64,000 nt of DNA from Nodularia sp. NIES-3585 (GCF_002218065.1 NZ_BDUB01000001.1:3718695-3782694); one strand, 5' to 3'; shown: positions 1-9,679, counted from the first letter of the stretch. Notes: generated by a model not told the origin, from the letters alone. Translations and numbers: made by a program.

Positions 1-423
1 AGCACGGGTAGCACCACTGAAAAATCCCCAATAAATTCCTGCTTCTGTGAGTTGTTCTAAATAGCTCGGTTGTAATAATAACGGTTCATCACAGATATAC
101 CCATGCCAATTTTCTGGGTCTGTGCCTCGATAACGAGATTGAAAAAAGGCGACAATAGTTTTGTAATCCAGTTGCAACTGCTGGCGAGTTTGTCCAAGAG
201 ATTCAAAGTAGCGATAAATAAATTCTTGGGAAGCTTCCCAATCATTATTCCAGAGTCCTTCAGATTTTAGCTGGTCAATATCTCCAGGCGTGGGACGATA
301 GGCTGTGTTGGTAAAATGCTCTACAGTGTCCGCCAGCGCTCGGCGATAGGAATTGCCGACATCACGCACTACACCGTCAATATCGAAGATTACAATTGGG
401 TTTAGGGAAGATTTTTCAGTCAT
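1..423 (-). CDS. HAD-superfamily (subfamily IA-like) hydrolase, 3' end outside window
   Basis: Reading the minus strand from the ATG at 423 gives 141 codons that stay open to the window edge, so the C-terminus is missing. The start reads MTEKSSLNPIVIFDIDGVVR, with the HAD motif I D-x-D (DIDG) that supplies the nucleophile and acid/base Asp of haloacid-dehalogenase-type phosphatases. A later segment ending GFFSGATRA fits motif II (Ser/Thr) of the same family. In this family the aspartates hydrolyse phosphate esters with Mg2+; the substrate cannot be told. It is divergent from ycf65, with about 190 bp between them. The family call is firm; the specific subfamily is an inference from the FDIDGVVRD form of motif I seen in cyanobacterial homologues. 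Confidence 0.8.
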   Translation of the reverse strand, partial: MTEKSSLNPIVIFDIDGVVRDVGNSYRRALADTVEHFTNTAYRPTPGDIDQLKSEGLWNNDWEASQEFIYRYFESLGQTRQQLQLDYKTIVAFFQSRYRGTDPENWHGYICDEPLLLQPSYLEQLTEAGIYWGFFSGATRA

Positions 424-602
424 GGAATTGGTGGATGAAAGCAGCTATTAGATTTTAATCGGTGATGGTTGAACAATTTGCAATCACTATTTGGTCATCA
501 GGTGAAGTATTGAGTTAAAATAAGCGATCGCACAGCATATACAGTGGGCATCATTTCCACCCGTGCGATTGGCAACTTAGTATTAATCCCCAGATATCCC
601 TC

Positions 603-607
603 GGAGG
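603..607 (+). promoter_or_regulatory. Ribosome binding site GGAGG that selects a TTG start
   Basis: GGAGG lies 5 nt before the TTG at 613. An ATG at 609 is only 1 nt from it, is in another frame and ends after seven codons, so the TTG is the workable start of the downstream gene. Confidence 0.65.
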
Positions 608-612
608 TATGA

Positions 613-912
613 TTGACCCAATTTATTCTTAAAATCCTTTGGTTAGACGAAAACGTTGCCCTAGCAGTCGATCAAGTCGTAGGCAAAGGCACAAGTCCTT
701 TAACTAAGTATTTTTTCTGGCCTCGAAATGATGCTTGGGAAGAGTTAAAAAAGGAATTAGAGTCCAAACACTGGATTACTGACGTAGATCGCGTCGAATT
801 GCTGAATAAAGCCACAGAAGTAATTAACTACTGGCAAGAAGAAGGCAGAAGACGACCCATGGCAGAAGCTCAACTGAAGTTCCCCGAAGTTGCCTTTACA
901 GGTAGCGCCTAA
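613..912 (+). CDS. ycf65: Plastid-specific ribosomal protein PSRP-3 / Ycf65
   Basis: A 99-residue protein whose whole length matches the PSRP-3/Ycf65 family, a small-subunit ribosomal protein of cyanobacteria and plastids. Recognisable features are the opening [19 protein letters not shown], the central [16 protein letters not shown] and the [17 protein letters not shown] segment. The start is TTG at 613, preceded by GGAGG; the competing ATG at 609 is out of frame and too close to the ribosome binding site. The gene stands alone between a divergent HAD hydrolase and a convergent dnaJ, and is followed by a strong hairpin with a T run. The family length is normal and nothing looks damaged. Confidence 0.92.
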   Translation: MTQFILKILWLDENVALAVDQVVGKGTSPLTKYFFWPRNDAWEELKKELESKHWITDVDRVELLNKATEVINYWQEEGRRRPMAEAQLKFPEVAFTGSA

Positions 913-960
913 AGATTGCTTCCTGAGTGATTGCTGAGTAGTAACATATGTTGAGATGAG

Positions 961-984
961 CAGCGCCCCAGGCGCTGTTTTTAC
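961..984 (+). terminator. Rho-independent terminator after ycf65
   Basis: A perfect 7-bp stem CAGCGCC / GGCGCTG with loop CCA is followed by TTTTT. It sits 48 bp past the ycf65 stop and faces the 3' end of the convergent dnaJ. Confidence 0.8.
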
Positions 985-1041
985 TCAGCGTTCACCTTAT
1001 GCAAATTTAAAAATCCACCTTGACACCAAATGGGATAATTA

Positions 1042-2043
1042 TTAGAGCAAACCTAATAAATCAGCACGAGGTTTAAAGGTTTCTATTTCCCGCAATTTTT
1101 CATAGAGTTCCCGTTCTTCAGATGTCAGATTTTTGGGCGTGACAATTTGAATTTCTACTAATTGATCACCACGTTTACCGTTTTCACCAGGGTAGCCTTT
1201 ATTTGCTAAACGCAGTCTTTGTCCAGTCCTTACGCCTGGGGGAATGGTCATTTTTACTGGGCCATCAAGAGTGGGTGCTTCTACTTGTCCTCCTAAAACT
1301 GCCTCACAGGGAGTAACTGGGACTTGGCAAAATATATTGAACCCATCTAGTTTAAATAAAGAATGGGGTTCAACGGTAATTTTTAAGTAGAGGTCGCCAC
1401 CATTAATACCTTGATTTCGTAACCGGATAGTTTGACCTGTGACCATACCTGGGGGCATATTGACTTCGAGCGATCGCCCATCTTCTAGTCTAATCCGTTC
1501 TTTGCCGCCTTGATAAGCTTTTTCTAGTGGTAAGGTTAATCTAGCTTCAATATCCCGGCGGGGTGTCCGCGGTGGGCTTTTGGGAACAGTATACTCAACT
1601 CTGCTTTTAGGAGTACGAAAGGGATCGGTTTTGGTGCTACTACCCCCATTTCTGGTGTCTTTACGACCTCCTACTCCAATCACTTGATTAATAAAGCTTT
1701 CAAAATCATTAAATTGTCCTGGGTCTACATCTTGAGTGCTAGTGCGACCGTTAGAGGAACCAGACCAGCTTTTGGGTTTGGGTGCTTTGTTACTGACAAA
1801 GCCTTTCTGCTTCCAGTAGCGGCTAAACTGGTCGTATTGCGATCGCCTGGCTGTATCCGAAAGGACTTCGTAAGCCTCACCAATATCTTTAAACTTTTCC
1901 TCTGCTTCTTTGTTTCCCGGATTTAAATCGGGGTGATATTGCCTTGCTAACCGCCGATATACCTTTTTAATTTCTTCGCCGGTGGCATCTTTGGTTATTC
2001 CTAAAATTTCGTAGTAGTCGCGAAAATTCTGCAAATTTTGCAT
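1042..2043 (-). CDS. dnaJ: Class B J-domain co-chaperone (DnaJ without zinc finger)
   Basis: 333 residues. An N-terminal J domain (about 8-75) carries the HPD tripeptide at 37-39 that stimulates Hsp70 ATPase. A Gly/Ser-rich linker (about 80-150) follows, then the two beta-sandwich substrate domains of the DnaJ C-terminal family (about 160-320), with the typical PPGMVTGQTIRLRNQG and IPPGVRTGQRLRLANKG repeats. The four CxxCxGxG zinc repeats of class A DnaJ are absent, so this is a CbpA/DnaJ2-like class B protein. It lies 120 bp downstream of dnaK on the same strand, so the two probably form a chaperone pair. The start is the only sensible ATG; no damage is seen. Confidence 0.9.
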   Translation of the reverse strand: MQNLQNFRDYYEILGITKDATGEEIKKVYRRLARQYHPDLNPGNKEAEEKFKDIGEAYEVLSDTARRSQYDQFSRYWKQKGFVSNKAPKPKSWSGSSNGRTSTQDVDPGQFNDFESFINQVIGVGGRKDTRNGGSSTKTDPFRTPKSRVEYTVPKSPPRTPRRDIEARLTLPLEKAYQGGKERIRLEDGRSLEVNMPPGMVTGQTIRLRNQGINGGDLYLKITVEPHSLFKLDGFNIFCQVPVTPCEAVLGGQVEAPTLDGPVKMTIPPGVRTGQRLRLANKGYPGENGKRGDQLVEIQIVTPKNLTSEERELYEKLREIETFKPRADLLGLL

Positions 2044-2113
2044 AGCTCAATTATTTAACTGTAAATTTTAGTAATAGAGGCTGGGAAGTAAAGAATTTGG
2101 GATTTGGGATTGA

Positions 2114-2158
2114 CAATTTGAGATTGCCGTTTCATCCAAAATCTCAAATCTCAAATTG
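2114..2158. repeat. Inverted repeat between dnaK and dnaJ
   Basis: CAATTTGAGATT (2114-2125) and its exact complement (2147-2158) form a 12-bp stem around a 21-nt loop, in the 120-bp dnaK-dnaJ gap. The same AAATCTCAAAT words recur, as in dispersed cyanobacterial repeats. It may weaken transcription from dnaK into dnaJ or protect the transcript end; no T run marks it as a full terminator. Confidence 0.6.
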
Positions 2159-2163
2159 ATTGG

Positions 2164-4248
2164 CTACAACCAATCATCATCATCATCCCAATTATCCTGG
2201 TAGGTTGGTCGAGGGGATTTGCGAGTAGAACGCTTGTCGTCGTAGGCAGGGTAACGGCTATCTCTGCCGTAATCCCTATCGTAGTCTCTGTTGTAATCCC
2301 TGCCATAGGGATCACGGGAATCACGTTCTCGATATGGATCACGGGAAAAATCGCGATCGCGTTCCTTTTCCTTGTCGCCACCTGTAAAAATGTCCCGAAT
2401 CGTCCCAAACAAGTCCTCGTCTTCGTCCTCAGCATAATACTCACGGACTTCTCTGTTCAGTTCATACAAAGCATCTTGTAAATCAGCGTAGGCTTGATCA
2501 ATGCCCCGGTCTTCATTTTCCTGGAGACTTTCCCGCAGTTCTCGACAAATACCATCAATTCGTTGGCGGCGGTTGCGGGCAAACTGCATCCCAAATTCTA
2601 ATGCCACTTCTCTGAGTTGCCGTTCTGCTTGTAAAATTAAAGCCTCAGAACGAGTCCGTTTTTCTACTCTTTCTTTGCGTTCTCGGTCAACATCGGCATA
2701 TTTTTGAGCATCTTGAATCATCCGATTTACTTCGGATTCACTCAAAGTCGAAGCGCCTTGAACTGTGATGCTTTGTTCTCTTCCGGTAGTTCTATCTACG
2801 GCTGTTACCTGCAAAATTCCGTTAGCATCAATATCAAAAGATACCTGAACTTGGGGAATACCTCGTGGGGCTGGCGGGATGCCATAAAGCTTAAAACGTC
2901 CCAGGGACTTGTTATTTGATGCCATTTCCCGTTCACCCTGGACTACGTGAATTTCCACAGTGTTTTGGTTATTTTCTGACGTAGAAAAAATATCAGAACG
3001 GCGCACTGGGATCGTAGTATTGCGGGGAATCAGTTTTTTCATCACGCCACCAATGGTTTCTAATCCCAAAGATAATGGTGTCACATCCAAAAGCAGCACA
3101 TCTTTGAGTTCACCCGCCAAAATACCTGCCTGAATGGCAGCGCCTATGGCTACAACCTCATCGGGATTGACATTTTCGTTGGGTTCTATGCCAATTAAGT
3201 CTCGCACTAACTGCTTGACTATGGGCATCCGTGTAGAACCACCAACTAGCACCACTTCTTCAATATCTACGGGTGAGAGTCCAGAATCTTTGAGTGCGCG
3301 TTTGACTGGTGTCCGGATACGCCCGATCAAGTCAATACACAAACCTTCAAATTGAGAACGTGTCAGGCGAGTTTCTAGATGTTTCGGTCCATCTGCCGTG
3401 GCTGTGATGAAAGGTAAGTTAATCTCGGTGACGCTGACTGCCGAAAGTTCAATTTTCGCCTTTTCCGCAGCTTCCATGAGGCGTTGTAGAGATTGTCTCT
3501 CACGTCTTAGGTCTACCCCTTCAGTTTCTAGAAATTGGTCTGCTAACCAATCGACTATTTGTTTATCAAAGTCATTACCACCTAGTTGAGTATCTCCACT
3601 GGTAGCTTTAACTTCAAAAATGCCATCGCCGACTTCCAAAATGGAAACGTCAAAAGTACCACCACCCAAGTCAAAGACGAGGATAGTTTCAGTCGTACCC
3701 CTATCTAATCCATAAGCCAAGGATGCGGCTGTAGGTTCATTGAGAATCCGCAACACTTCTAAACCGGCAATTCTGCCAGCATCGCGGGTCGCCTGTCTCT
3801 GGGAATCATTAAAATAAGCGGGAACTGTAATTACTGCCCCTGTCACAGGTTCACCCAAATAGCGATTAGCATCTTCTGCCAATTTTTTCATCACCATTGC
3901 CGAAATTTCTTCGGGGGCGAAATCCTTTTTGAGACGGGGACAGGGAATTTTAATATTACCTAATTCGTCTTTGCGGATAGTATAAGGTACACGCTTAGAT
4001 TCTGGGCTGAGTTCACCATACTGCCGCCCAATAAAGCGTTTTACGGCAAAAAATGTATTTTGTGGGTTGAGAACGGTTTGCCGTCTGGCCATTTGACCAA
4101 CCACCCTTTCGCCCTCTTTGCTGAAGCCAACAACAGAGGGGGTTGTTCGCATTCCTTCTGCATTGGCAATCACCACCGGCTTGCCACCCTCCATTACGGC
4201 GACTACTGAGTTGGTTGTACCCAAGTCGATGCCGACTACCTTGCCCAT
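2164..4248 (-). CDS. dnaK: Hsp70 chaperone DnaK with long charged C-terminal tail
   Basis: 694 residues. The N-terminal ATPase domain starts [18 protein letters not shown] (phosphate-1 loop) and holds the [17 protein letters not shown] phosphate-2 loop and [11 protein letters not shown] adenosine motif. The linker [16 protein letters not shown] (about 390) leads to the beta-sandwich substrate domain and helical lid. After about residue 605 the usual tail is replaced by roughly 80 residues dominated by Arg, Asp and Tyr (repeated [12 protein letters not shown] units), ending DDDDWL. Cyanobacteria carry several DnaK paralogues that differ mainly in this tail; this tail makes it a paralogue of the DnaK1/DnaK3 kind rather than the general heat-shock copy, which is an inference. 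No CIRCE operator was seen upstream. dnaJ follows. Confidence 0.93.
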   Translation of the reverse strand: MGKVVGIDLGTTNSVVAVMEGGKPVVIANAEGMRTTPSVVGFSKEGERVVGQMARRQTVLNPQNTFFAVKRFIGRQYGELSPESKRVPYTIRKDELGNIKIPCPRLKKDFAPEEISAMVMKKLAEDANRYLGEPVTGAVITVPAYFNDSQRQATRDAGRIAGLEVLRILNEPTAASLAYGLDRGTTETILVFDLGGGTFDVSILEVGDGIFEVKATSGDTQLGGNDFDKQIVDWLADQFLETEGVDLRRERQSLQRLMEAAEKAKIELSAVSVTEINLPFITATADGPKHLETRLTRSQFEGLCIDLIGRIRTPVKRALKDSGLSPVDIEEVVLVGGSTRMPIVKQLVRDLIGIEPNENVNPDEVVAIGAAIQAGILAGELKDVLLLDVTPLSLGLETIGGVMKKLIPRNTTIPVRRSDIFSTSENNQNTVEIHVVQGEREMASNNKSLGRFKLYGIPPAPRGIPQVQVSFDIDANGILQVTAVDRTTGREQSITVQGASTLSESEVNRMIQDAQKYADVDRERKERVEKRTRSEALILQAERQLREVALEFGMQFARNRRQRIDGICRELRESLQENEDRGIDQAYADLQDALYELNREVREYYAEDEDEDLFGTIRDIFTGGDKEKERDRDFSRDPYRERDSRDPYGRDYNRDYDRDYGRDSRYPAYDDKRSTRKSPRPTYQDNWDDDDDWL

Positions 4249-4780
4249 GCGTTGCTCTTCTCCTAGCGTGTCTTGTACGTTTAATTTGATTATGCGGTAC
4301 TACCTCTAGCTATTTGCTATTGGATCAAAACACCTCAATGATATGATAGTCATCATTAGGGTAAGAAGTAGAGGAGTTTAAGCTTGAGGAGCTAGTTGCA
4401 AGACTAGGATAACATTGACAATGCTAAGTATGTCCAAGTAACCTCAAATCTTATCGTGCCAATACTGAGCTTTACGGTTTCATAAAAGTTGCTTTTTCCT
4501 TTCTCCTGTCACCAAAAGTTGATCCTGCAACTATTTTAAAGCTTTGATTTTCAAAGAGCGATTACTAAATCATCTGCGGCACATAGGGCGATAACCAGAT
4601 CCTTACTTAGCCACAGCAGTCCATTTTTTTGTTCAAGAATACATCCACCAAGAATTTGTCCATGGTAAAGTGTGGAAATCCACACCTTTTGAGTACGTGG
4701 TAAAAGCTGCAAGAATTTTAGCCTCAATTTACCTTGCCAAGCTGGCTCGCCAAAAAAAGATTTAGCACCAAGTATTAATT
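4249..4780. other. Intergenic region upstream of dnaK with an unidentified gene scrap
   Basis: About 530 bp with no intact gene. The first 130 bp should hold the dnaK promoter (minus strand), but no clear hexamers or CIRCE element stand out. An open stretch at 4631-4765 (plus) without a plausible start encodes about 44 residues (VQEYIHQEFVHGKVWK ... IYLAKLARQKKI then stop). Its helical, basic end looks like the C-terminus of a real protein, but I do not recognise the family. It runs directly into the peptidase relic that follows, so this stretch is probably a graveyard of two deleted genes. Confidence 0.4.
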
Positions 4781-4969
4781 GTTCCTCAAACTAGGCTAAG
4801 TGATCATGCGCCGTTTTGGGATTTGGGTTATCCAGCGATGATGGTAACAGATACGGCATTTTTACCGAATCCTCATGATCATAAATCTAGTGATGCGATC
4901 GCTACTTTGGATTTAGATTTTCTCACGGGTGTTTGCGAAGGTTGCAAAGTGGCGATTCTGCGGTTGTGA
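4781..4969 (+). pseudogene. C-terminal relic of an M28-family aminopeptidase
   Basis: 63 in-frame codons ending in TGA at 4967 read RLSDHAPFWDLGYPAMMVTD followed by TAFLPNPHDHKSSDAIATLD. This is the signature end of cyanobacterial M28 (Zn-dependent) peptidases, where SDHAPF provides a metal ligand region and the final H of the NPH...HKSSD block is another. Upstream codons are closed by stops within 20 bp and the remaining few hundred residues are absent, so this is a remnant. The expected NPxYHK reads NPHDHK here, consistent with drift. Confidence 0.75.
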
Positions 4970-5106
4970 AAGTTCTTCATTGCAATTAAAGTATTTTATG
5001 AAAAAATACTTTGAGCTAATTAAATACAATAAATATTCTTGGGTGGTTCATATTGGTATAAATAGTAATACAGGGGTTTACATAGAAAAATATTCCAACA
5101 ATTGAA

Positions 5107-6195
5107 ATGCCGAAAAATACAAATTTATCATCACTGGGTACAGATGTACTATTTATTCCTTCTTCCGTTCAAAGAATTACTTTGTATGAAAAATTTAAAT
5201 CAAAGATTATTCACAATTCCTACTTAGATAGAACATTAGTGAGTTTTCAAGCTAATAAGCAGTCTCCATTTTCTTCCTGGTTCAAGTATAGGGAAGGTTT
5301 TTCAGAACGTTTAGTATCTTATCTCTTAAAAGAATTTAAGCCGCAACCAGGTACTATTCTTGATCCATTTTCCGGTTCAGGATCATCTTTATTTGCTGCA
5401 AATGCTTTGAGGTGGAAAACTATAGGAATTGAAGTTTTACCTGTAGGAATTTTTGCCACTAAAGCCAGAATTATGGCTCAAAAGATTGATACTAACGCCT
5501 TGAAAGCTATTATTTTGCAATTAAAACAAATAAATTTATTAGACTACTATGACGAACGTTATAAATTTCAGCATCTAAAAATCACTAGTGGAGCTTTTTC
5601 TCCAGAAAATGAAGAAAAATTAGTTAGCTATATTTCTTTTTGCTATAACCATGTCTATGAAGAAGATATAAGAAATATTCTGTTATATGCTGCTTTTTGT
5701 ATACTTGAAGATATTAGCTACACTAGAAAAGATGGTCAATACTTGCGATGGGATAATCGCTCAAGTCGTTCTCAAGGAAAAAATCATTTTAATAAGGGGA
5801 AAATTTTAAATTTTGAAGATGCAATTTACCAAAAATTAAAGCAAATTTTATCTGACTTAGTTATTGATTCTATACTATTTTCTAGTGAACCTGATATTTC
5901 CCTATTAAATAATCAGGGTACAACAATCGCTGTAATTGAGGTAAAAGGAGGAAAAGACCCAGCCGGTGCGCTGGAACGGTATGGGGCTGCAAAAAAATCT
6001 TTTGAGGAAGCGCGTCGCAGTAATTCCGAGGTGATAACTATTCTCGTTGCTAGTTGTATCACCGATGAAGTGCATACTCGTATTCAAAATGATTCAACGA
6101 TTTCCAATTATTTTAATTTGACAGAAATACTGAGTGAGAACTCAAGACAATATGATCAGTTTGTTCAAGAAATTTTTTCACTTTTAGAAGCATGA
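5107..6195 (+). pseudogene. Chimeric restriction-modification relic: methyltransferase N-half fused to XcyI/Cfr9I-like nuclease C-half
   Basis: 362 residues, AT-rich compared with its neighbours. Residues 1-250 look like the N-terminal part of an N4-cytosine/N6-adenine DNA methyltransferase: motif I DPFSGSGSS at 86-94 (AdoMet binding), then YLRWDNRSS and FNKGKILNFEDAI. Just where the catalytic SPPY-type motif IV should follow, the sequence changes to a PD-(D/E)xK nuclease core: PD at 262-263, IEVK at 277-280 and GGKDPAGALERYGAAKKSFE, a hallmark of the XcyI/Cfr9I restriction enzymes. The simplest reading is an in-frame deletion that fused adjacent methylase and endonuclease genes. Neither activity should be normal: the methylase lacks its catalytic motif and the nuclease its N-terminal half. 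The family name rests on recalled motifs. Confidence 0.7.
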
Positions 6196-6315
6196 TGCTT
6201 TATTATATAATTCCTACTAATAGCGCTAGTTTGGATTATGAGTCCTATACGTGGGTTAACAGATATTCTAAACCATTAAGGATGATCTAAATAAACCCAG
6301 CGATAGATAAAATTA

Positions 6316-7344
6316 TTAGGTAAAGAATTTCAAAAAATCCATATTAGGTAGAGGTAACTGACGCAGGTAATGATTAATTTCCCCAGATGCAGCCAGTCCA
6401 GAAATCATTGCGTCTTCAGCAAGATAGCCACCACACCAATCACCACAACATACTAAAGGTATGGCAGAAGTGGCAGATAATACCGGATTTTTCCAGGGAC
6501 GACTAGGAAAAGCGTAACGCCAGCGATGTACTTGCATCCACTCTGGTTGTTCTAGCCAGGGAAGCGCTAACCTCTGGGCGGCTGTTTGCAACATATCTTT
6601 TCCCACTGGTTGTAAATCTGGGGTTTCTAAATGCAGTTGGGCAAATTTAGCGCTACTTTGCAAGACAAATACAGGTTGCTGAGGATGGGGACGTTTGCTA
6701 CTATCTAAACCAATCCATCCTAGAACAGGATCATCTGTAAATTTTCGGTCTTTCCAAGATGGTAGTGCTGCGGATGTGGCAGAATATCCAGCGATCGCAC
6801 TCACAGAAGGATAAAATTCTACAGAACTCAAATTGTCGATAAATTCTCTACCTAATACATCTGCGCCCAATGGTGCTAACAGTGTCAAAGCTTGGGGCGC
6901 TGGAATGGCTAAAACTAAGGCTTTAGCTGTTAATTCTGCGTTAGTTTCAAGAGTCAGACACCAACTATTTTGGGGAGTGGGGTGAATAGCTGTGACACGT
7001 TGATTCAGTTCGATTTGTAACCCTGGGGCGAGAAATTTAGCGATCGCACTCATTCCCGCAGGTGCAATATAACGGGGTTCTGAATTGGCTTGAGTCGCAT
7101 CTGCCCACACTTCTAGGATATGGCGATCGCATAACAATTGCACAAAATTTCGGAATAATTCACCTTTAGGCTTTAAATAACACGCCCCATGATCTGCCCA
7201 AGTTCCATATAATCGGCGTGTAGCCAGTCGTCCCCCTAAACCACGGGACTTTTCCACCACCAACACCGAATATCCAGCTTGAGTTAACCTTTGGGCGCAG
7301 ACTAAACCCGCCATTCCGGCACCAATTATTGCAATATCAGTCAT
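6316..7344 (-). CDS. FAD-dependent NAD(P)-binding oxidoreductase, renalase/amine-oxidase-like
   Basis: 342 residues. The N-terminus MTDIAIIGAGMAGLVCAQRL is a dinucleotide-binding Rossmann fold (GxGxxG), followed by VVEKSRGLGGRLATRR, the glycine- and arginine-rich FAD motif of the amine oxidase/renalase group. A second cofactor segment near the C-terminus (VCCGDWCGGYLAEDAMISGL) closes the FAD site as in flavin amine oxidases. Substrate is unknown; in bacteria renalase-like proteins oxidise dihydro forms of NAD(P), but this assignment is not proven here. It is transcribed alone, convergent with the methylase relic, and its upstream region carries a heptamer repeat array. Confidence 0.8.
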   Translation of the reverse strand: MTDIAIIGAGMAGLVCAQRLTQAGYSVLVVEKSRGLGGRLATRRLYGTWADHGACYLKPKGELFRNFVQLLCDRHILEVWADATQANSEPRYIAPAGMSAIAKFLAPGLQIELNQRVTAIHPTPQNSWCLTLETNAELTAKALVLAIPAPQALTLLAPLGADVLGREFIDNLSSVEFYPSVSAIAGYSATSAALPSWKDRKFTDDPVLGWIGLDSSKRPHPQQPVFVLQSSAKFAQLHLETPDLQPVGKDMLQTAAQRLALPWLEQPEWMQVHRWRYAFPSRPWKNPVLSATSAIPLVCCGDWCGGYLAEDAMISGLAASGEINHYLRQLPLPNMDFLKFFT

Positions 7345-7348
7345 ACAA

Positions 7349-7381
7349 TTTTAGATTTTAGATTTTAGATTTTAGATTTTT
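7349..7381. repeat. Heptanucleotide tandem repeat (TTTAGAT)n
   Basis: At least four tandem copies of TTTAGAT lie right before the start of the oxidoreductase gene. This is the short tandemly repeated (STRR) type typical of heterocyst-forming cyanobacteria. A small palindrome ATGAGTA-cgaa-TACTCAT follows at about 7445. Confidence 0.8.
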
Positions 7382-7481
7382 GTTCCATCCACAGATTTAT
7401 CTGGGGGCTGGTAGCACTAAGGAACTATTGGTCATAATTTATTAATGAGTACGAATACTCATAACCAATGACTAATGACCA

Positions 7482-8381
7482 ATGACTGCTAATAGTAGAA
7501 TAAAGTACATAAAGGTGGCACGCAGAGAGGAAGGGAAATTGGATGAACTGAGGGCGGTACTGGAGTTAGCAACAGAAGAGGAATTACAGGATTTAACCGC
7601 AATTCTGTTTAGTCGTAAATTTAATCCCCTAGATTATGTTCATACGCCTGAACCGATTGAGGTTCAAAGCCAAAACCACAAAGCTTGGTTAGATACATTA
7701 GAAAATCGATTTCGGTTTTTAGCAGCAGATGGGATAACGGTATTGCGGGGGCGCACCAGTCAGATAACTTACCGCCAAGCATTAATTCAAGTATGTAAAT
7801 ATTTGAAAATTCCTTATTCTACTGAACTGACAACTGTTGATTTAGAAGCTGAATTATTTTTACATCTATTAGGGCAGGTGTGGAAAAAATTACCGGAAAA
7901 TGAGAAACAAAAATTAAATGAACAGGTGCAACGTCAGTTGTCCCAGTCTGAATTAAAACAACCGTTACCACTGTTATTGCAGCGTGACCCTTTGGGATTA
8001 CTGGTTAAAGGTGGTAGCGCCTTGGCGGTTACTTCTATTCTTCAGCCGTTGGTTTTGCAACAAATAGCGCGTCAATTTGCCATCCACTTTGCTAAATATC
8101 AAGTAGCTCAACAGACCGCAATTGCGGGTTCTCAAGCAGCTGCTAGCCAATTTAAAGGCTATGTAGCTCTACAAATGGCGCGACGGGGTATGACGATGAG
8201 TGCGGCTCGTTATGGGGCAGTGCGTAGCGTTTTTACCTTCATTGGGCCAGTGATGTGGACTTGGTTTTTTGCAGATTTAGGATGGAGAGCGATCGCTACT
8301 AACTATGGTCGCATCATCCCCACCATCTTTGCTCTAGCACAAATTCGTCTCACCCGTGCTGAATATTGGGAACCAGCTTGA
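7482..8381 (+). CDS. YaaW-like (UPF0174) protein
   Basis: 299 residues resembling the E. coli YaaW/UPF0174 family, whose function is not established. An acidic N-terminal region (RAVLELATEEELQDLTAILF) is the usual family opening. The middle is helical and polar, and the C-terminal third is hydrophobic and glycine/alanine-rich (FIGPVMWTWFFADLGWRAIA), suggesting membrane association. The ATG at 7482 follows a run of ATGAC-type repeats and no strong ribosome binding site is visible. The stop overlaps the TTG start of the next gene (TTGA), implying translational coupling with the O-antigen-ligase-like protein. Confidence 0.65.
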   Translation: MTANSRIKYIKVARREEGKLDELRAVLELATEEELQDLTAILFSRKFNPLDYVHTPEPIEVQSQNHKAWLDTLENRFRFLAADGITVLRGRTSQITYRQALIQVCKYLKIPYSTELTTVDLEAELFLHLLGQVWKKLPENEKQKLNEQVQRQLSQSELKQPLPLLLQRDPLGLLVKGGSALAVTSILQPLVLQQIARQFAIHFAKYQVAQQTAIAGSQAAASQFKGYVALQMARRGMTMSAARYGAVRSVFTFIGPVMWTWFFADLGWRAIATNYGRIIPTIFALAQIRLTRAEYWEPA

Positions 8382-9679
8382 AGTTAGCGTTTAATCATCC
8401 CAACCCTCGTTTACAAACCCCTTGGAATCTTACCCAAATTGGACTCCTGATTTTTCCCTTGAGTCCTTTGGTGGGGGGTGTAAGTATCCTTTTGGCAGCA
8501 TTAAGAACTTGCCAGCAACAGTACCGCAGTGTTATCCACAGTCCCCTGAACAGGGGATTTGCTCTGTTAAGTATATTACTAATTATTAGTTGTAGCGTTG
8601 CCGATGACAAAACACAGGCTTTTCTCGGCTTGTTTAATTTATTACCATTCTTTCTAGTTTTTGCTGGACTCAGCACCCTAATTCAAACAACTGCCCAATT
8701 GCGGCAAATAGCTGGAATTTTCGTCATCGGTTCTATACCAGTGGTGATTATGGGTTTTGGGCAGCTGTTTTGGGGTTGGAGTTTCCAGTTACAGGTTTTG
8801 TGGATTTTATTGGATATAGGACTCGACTCTGGAGGAGATCCACCAGGACGCATGGCTTCTATTTTCATGCACGCCAACCTGTTTGCGGCTTATTTAGCGA
8901 TCGCCTTCACCCTGGGAATAGCCTTATGCTTGGAAGAATGGCGATCAAGATCGAAAATTCCCACAGTTCTTTTAACGGTATCGGTAGTTACTAGCTTTGC
9001 TGCTTTAATTTTAACTGACTCACGCAATGGATGGGCGATCGCGATCGTAGCCTGTCTAGCTTATGCCCTTTACAAAAGCTGGTATATTATTATTGCTGGT
9101 GTTGGCAGTATAATCACTAGCGTCATCTTAGCAGCTTTTGCCCCCTCACCAATTGCTGAAGCATTTCGCCGCTTTGTGCCGGCTTACTTTTGGGCGAGGT
9201 TAAATGATCAAATGTATCCAGATAGACCAGTGGCTTTAATGCGAACCACTCAATGGGAGTTTGCTTGGTCTTTGACACAGCAGCAGCCCTGGACAGGCTG
9301 GGGTTTACGCAGTTTTAGTGACCTCTACAAAGCCCAGATGCAGATTAATTTGGGTCATCCCCACAACTTATTTTTGATGCTATCGGCTGAAACTGGTTTA
9401 CCGAGCGCACTTTTATTTTTTGGCTGTCTGGCTTGGATATGGGTTGGTGGTGTGCAATTGTTGCAAAAATCTGACTATCTAGCTAAGGAAGATAGATTGA
9501 TAGTTTTCAGTTATATTGTTGTCATTTTACAATGGGCGATATTCAATACCGTAGATGTAACTTTATTTGACTTTAGGCTAAATACAATTTCCTGGTTGTT
9601 TTTCTCTGCACTTTGGGGAGTTGTATATAGTAGTTCTCGCTTCAATCGGTACGGTGAAGAATTCATTGACCACAGATAA
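8378..9679 (+). CDS. O-antigen ligase/polymerase-like (Wzy_C) membrane protein
   Basis: About 433 residues with some ten hydrophobic segments. The C-terminal half holds the Wzy_C signature: a periplasmic loop with W-E-F and QQQPWTGWGLRSF, followed by INLGHPHNLFLMLSAETGLP. Members ligate or polymerise undecaprenyl-linked glycans at the outer face of the cytoplasmic membrane; cyanobacterial IctB, once linked to bicarbonate uptake, is in the same superfamily, so the substrate is open. I place the start at the TTG at 8378, overlapping the upstream stop as TTGA; a TTG at 8366 would add four residues. The gene ends about 50 bp before the CRISPR relic begins. Confidence 0.75.
   Translation: MKLAFNHPNPRLQTPWNLTQIGLLIFPLSPLVGGVSILLAALRTCQQQYRSVIHSPLNRGFALLSILLIISCSVADDKTQAFLGLFNLLPFFLVFAGLSTLIQTTAQLRQIAGIFVIGSIPVVIMGFGQLFWGWSFQLQVLWILLDIGLDSGGDPPGRMASIFMHANLFAAYLAIAFTLGIALCLEEWRSRSKIPTVLLTVSVVTSFAALILTDSRNGWAIAIVACLAYALYKSWYIIIAGVGSIITSVILAAFAPSPIAEAFRRFVPAYFWARLNDQMYPDRPVALMRTTQWEFAWSLTQQQPWTGWGLRSFSDLYKAQMQINLGHPHNLFLMLSAETGLPSALLFFGCLAWIWVGGVQLLQKSDYLAKEDRLIVFSYIVVILQWAIFNTVDVTLFDFRLNTISWLFFSALWGVVYSSSRFNRYGEEFIDHR

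Noticed and set aside
2151..2444. 97-codon minus-strand frame inside the dnaK 3' end
   Set aside because: Out of frame with dnaK, low complexity produced by the Arg/Asp/Tyr repeat; shadow frame.
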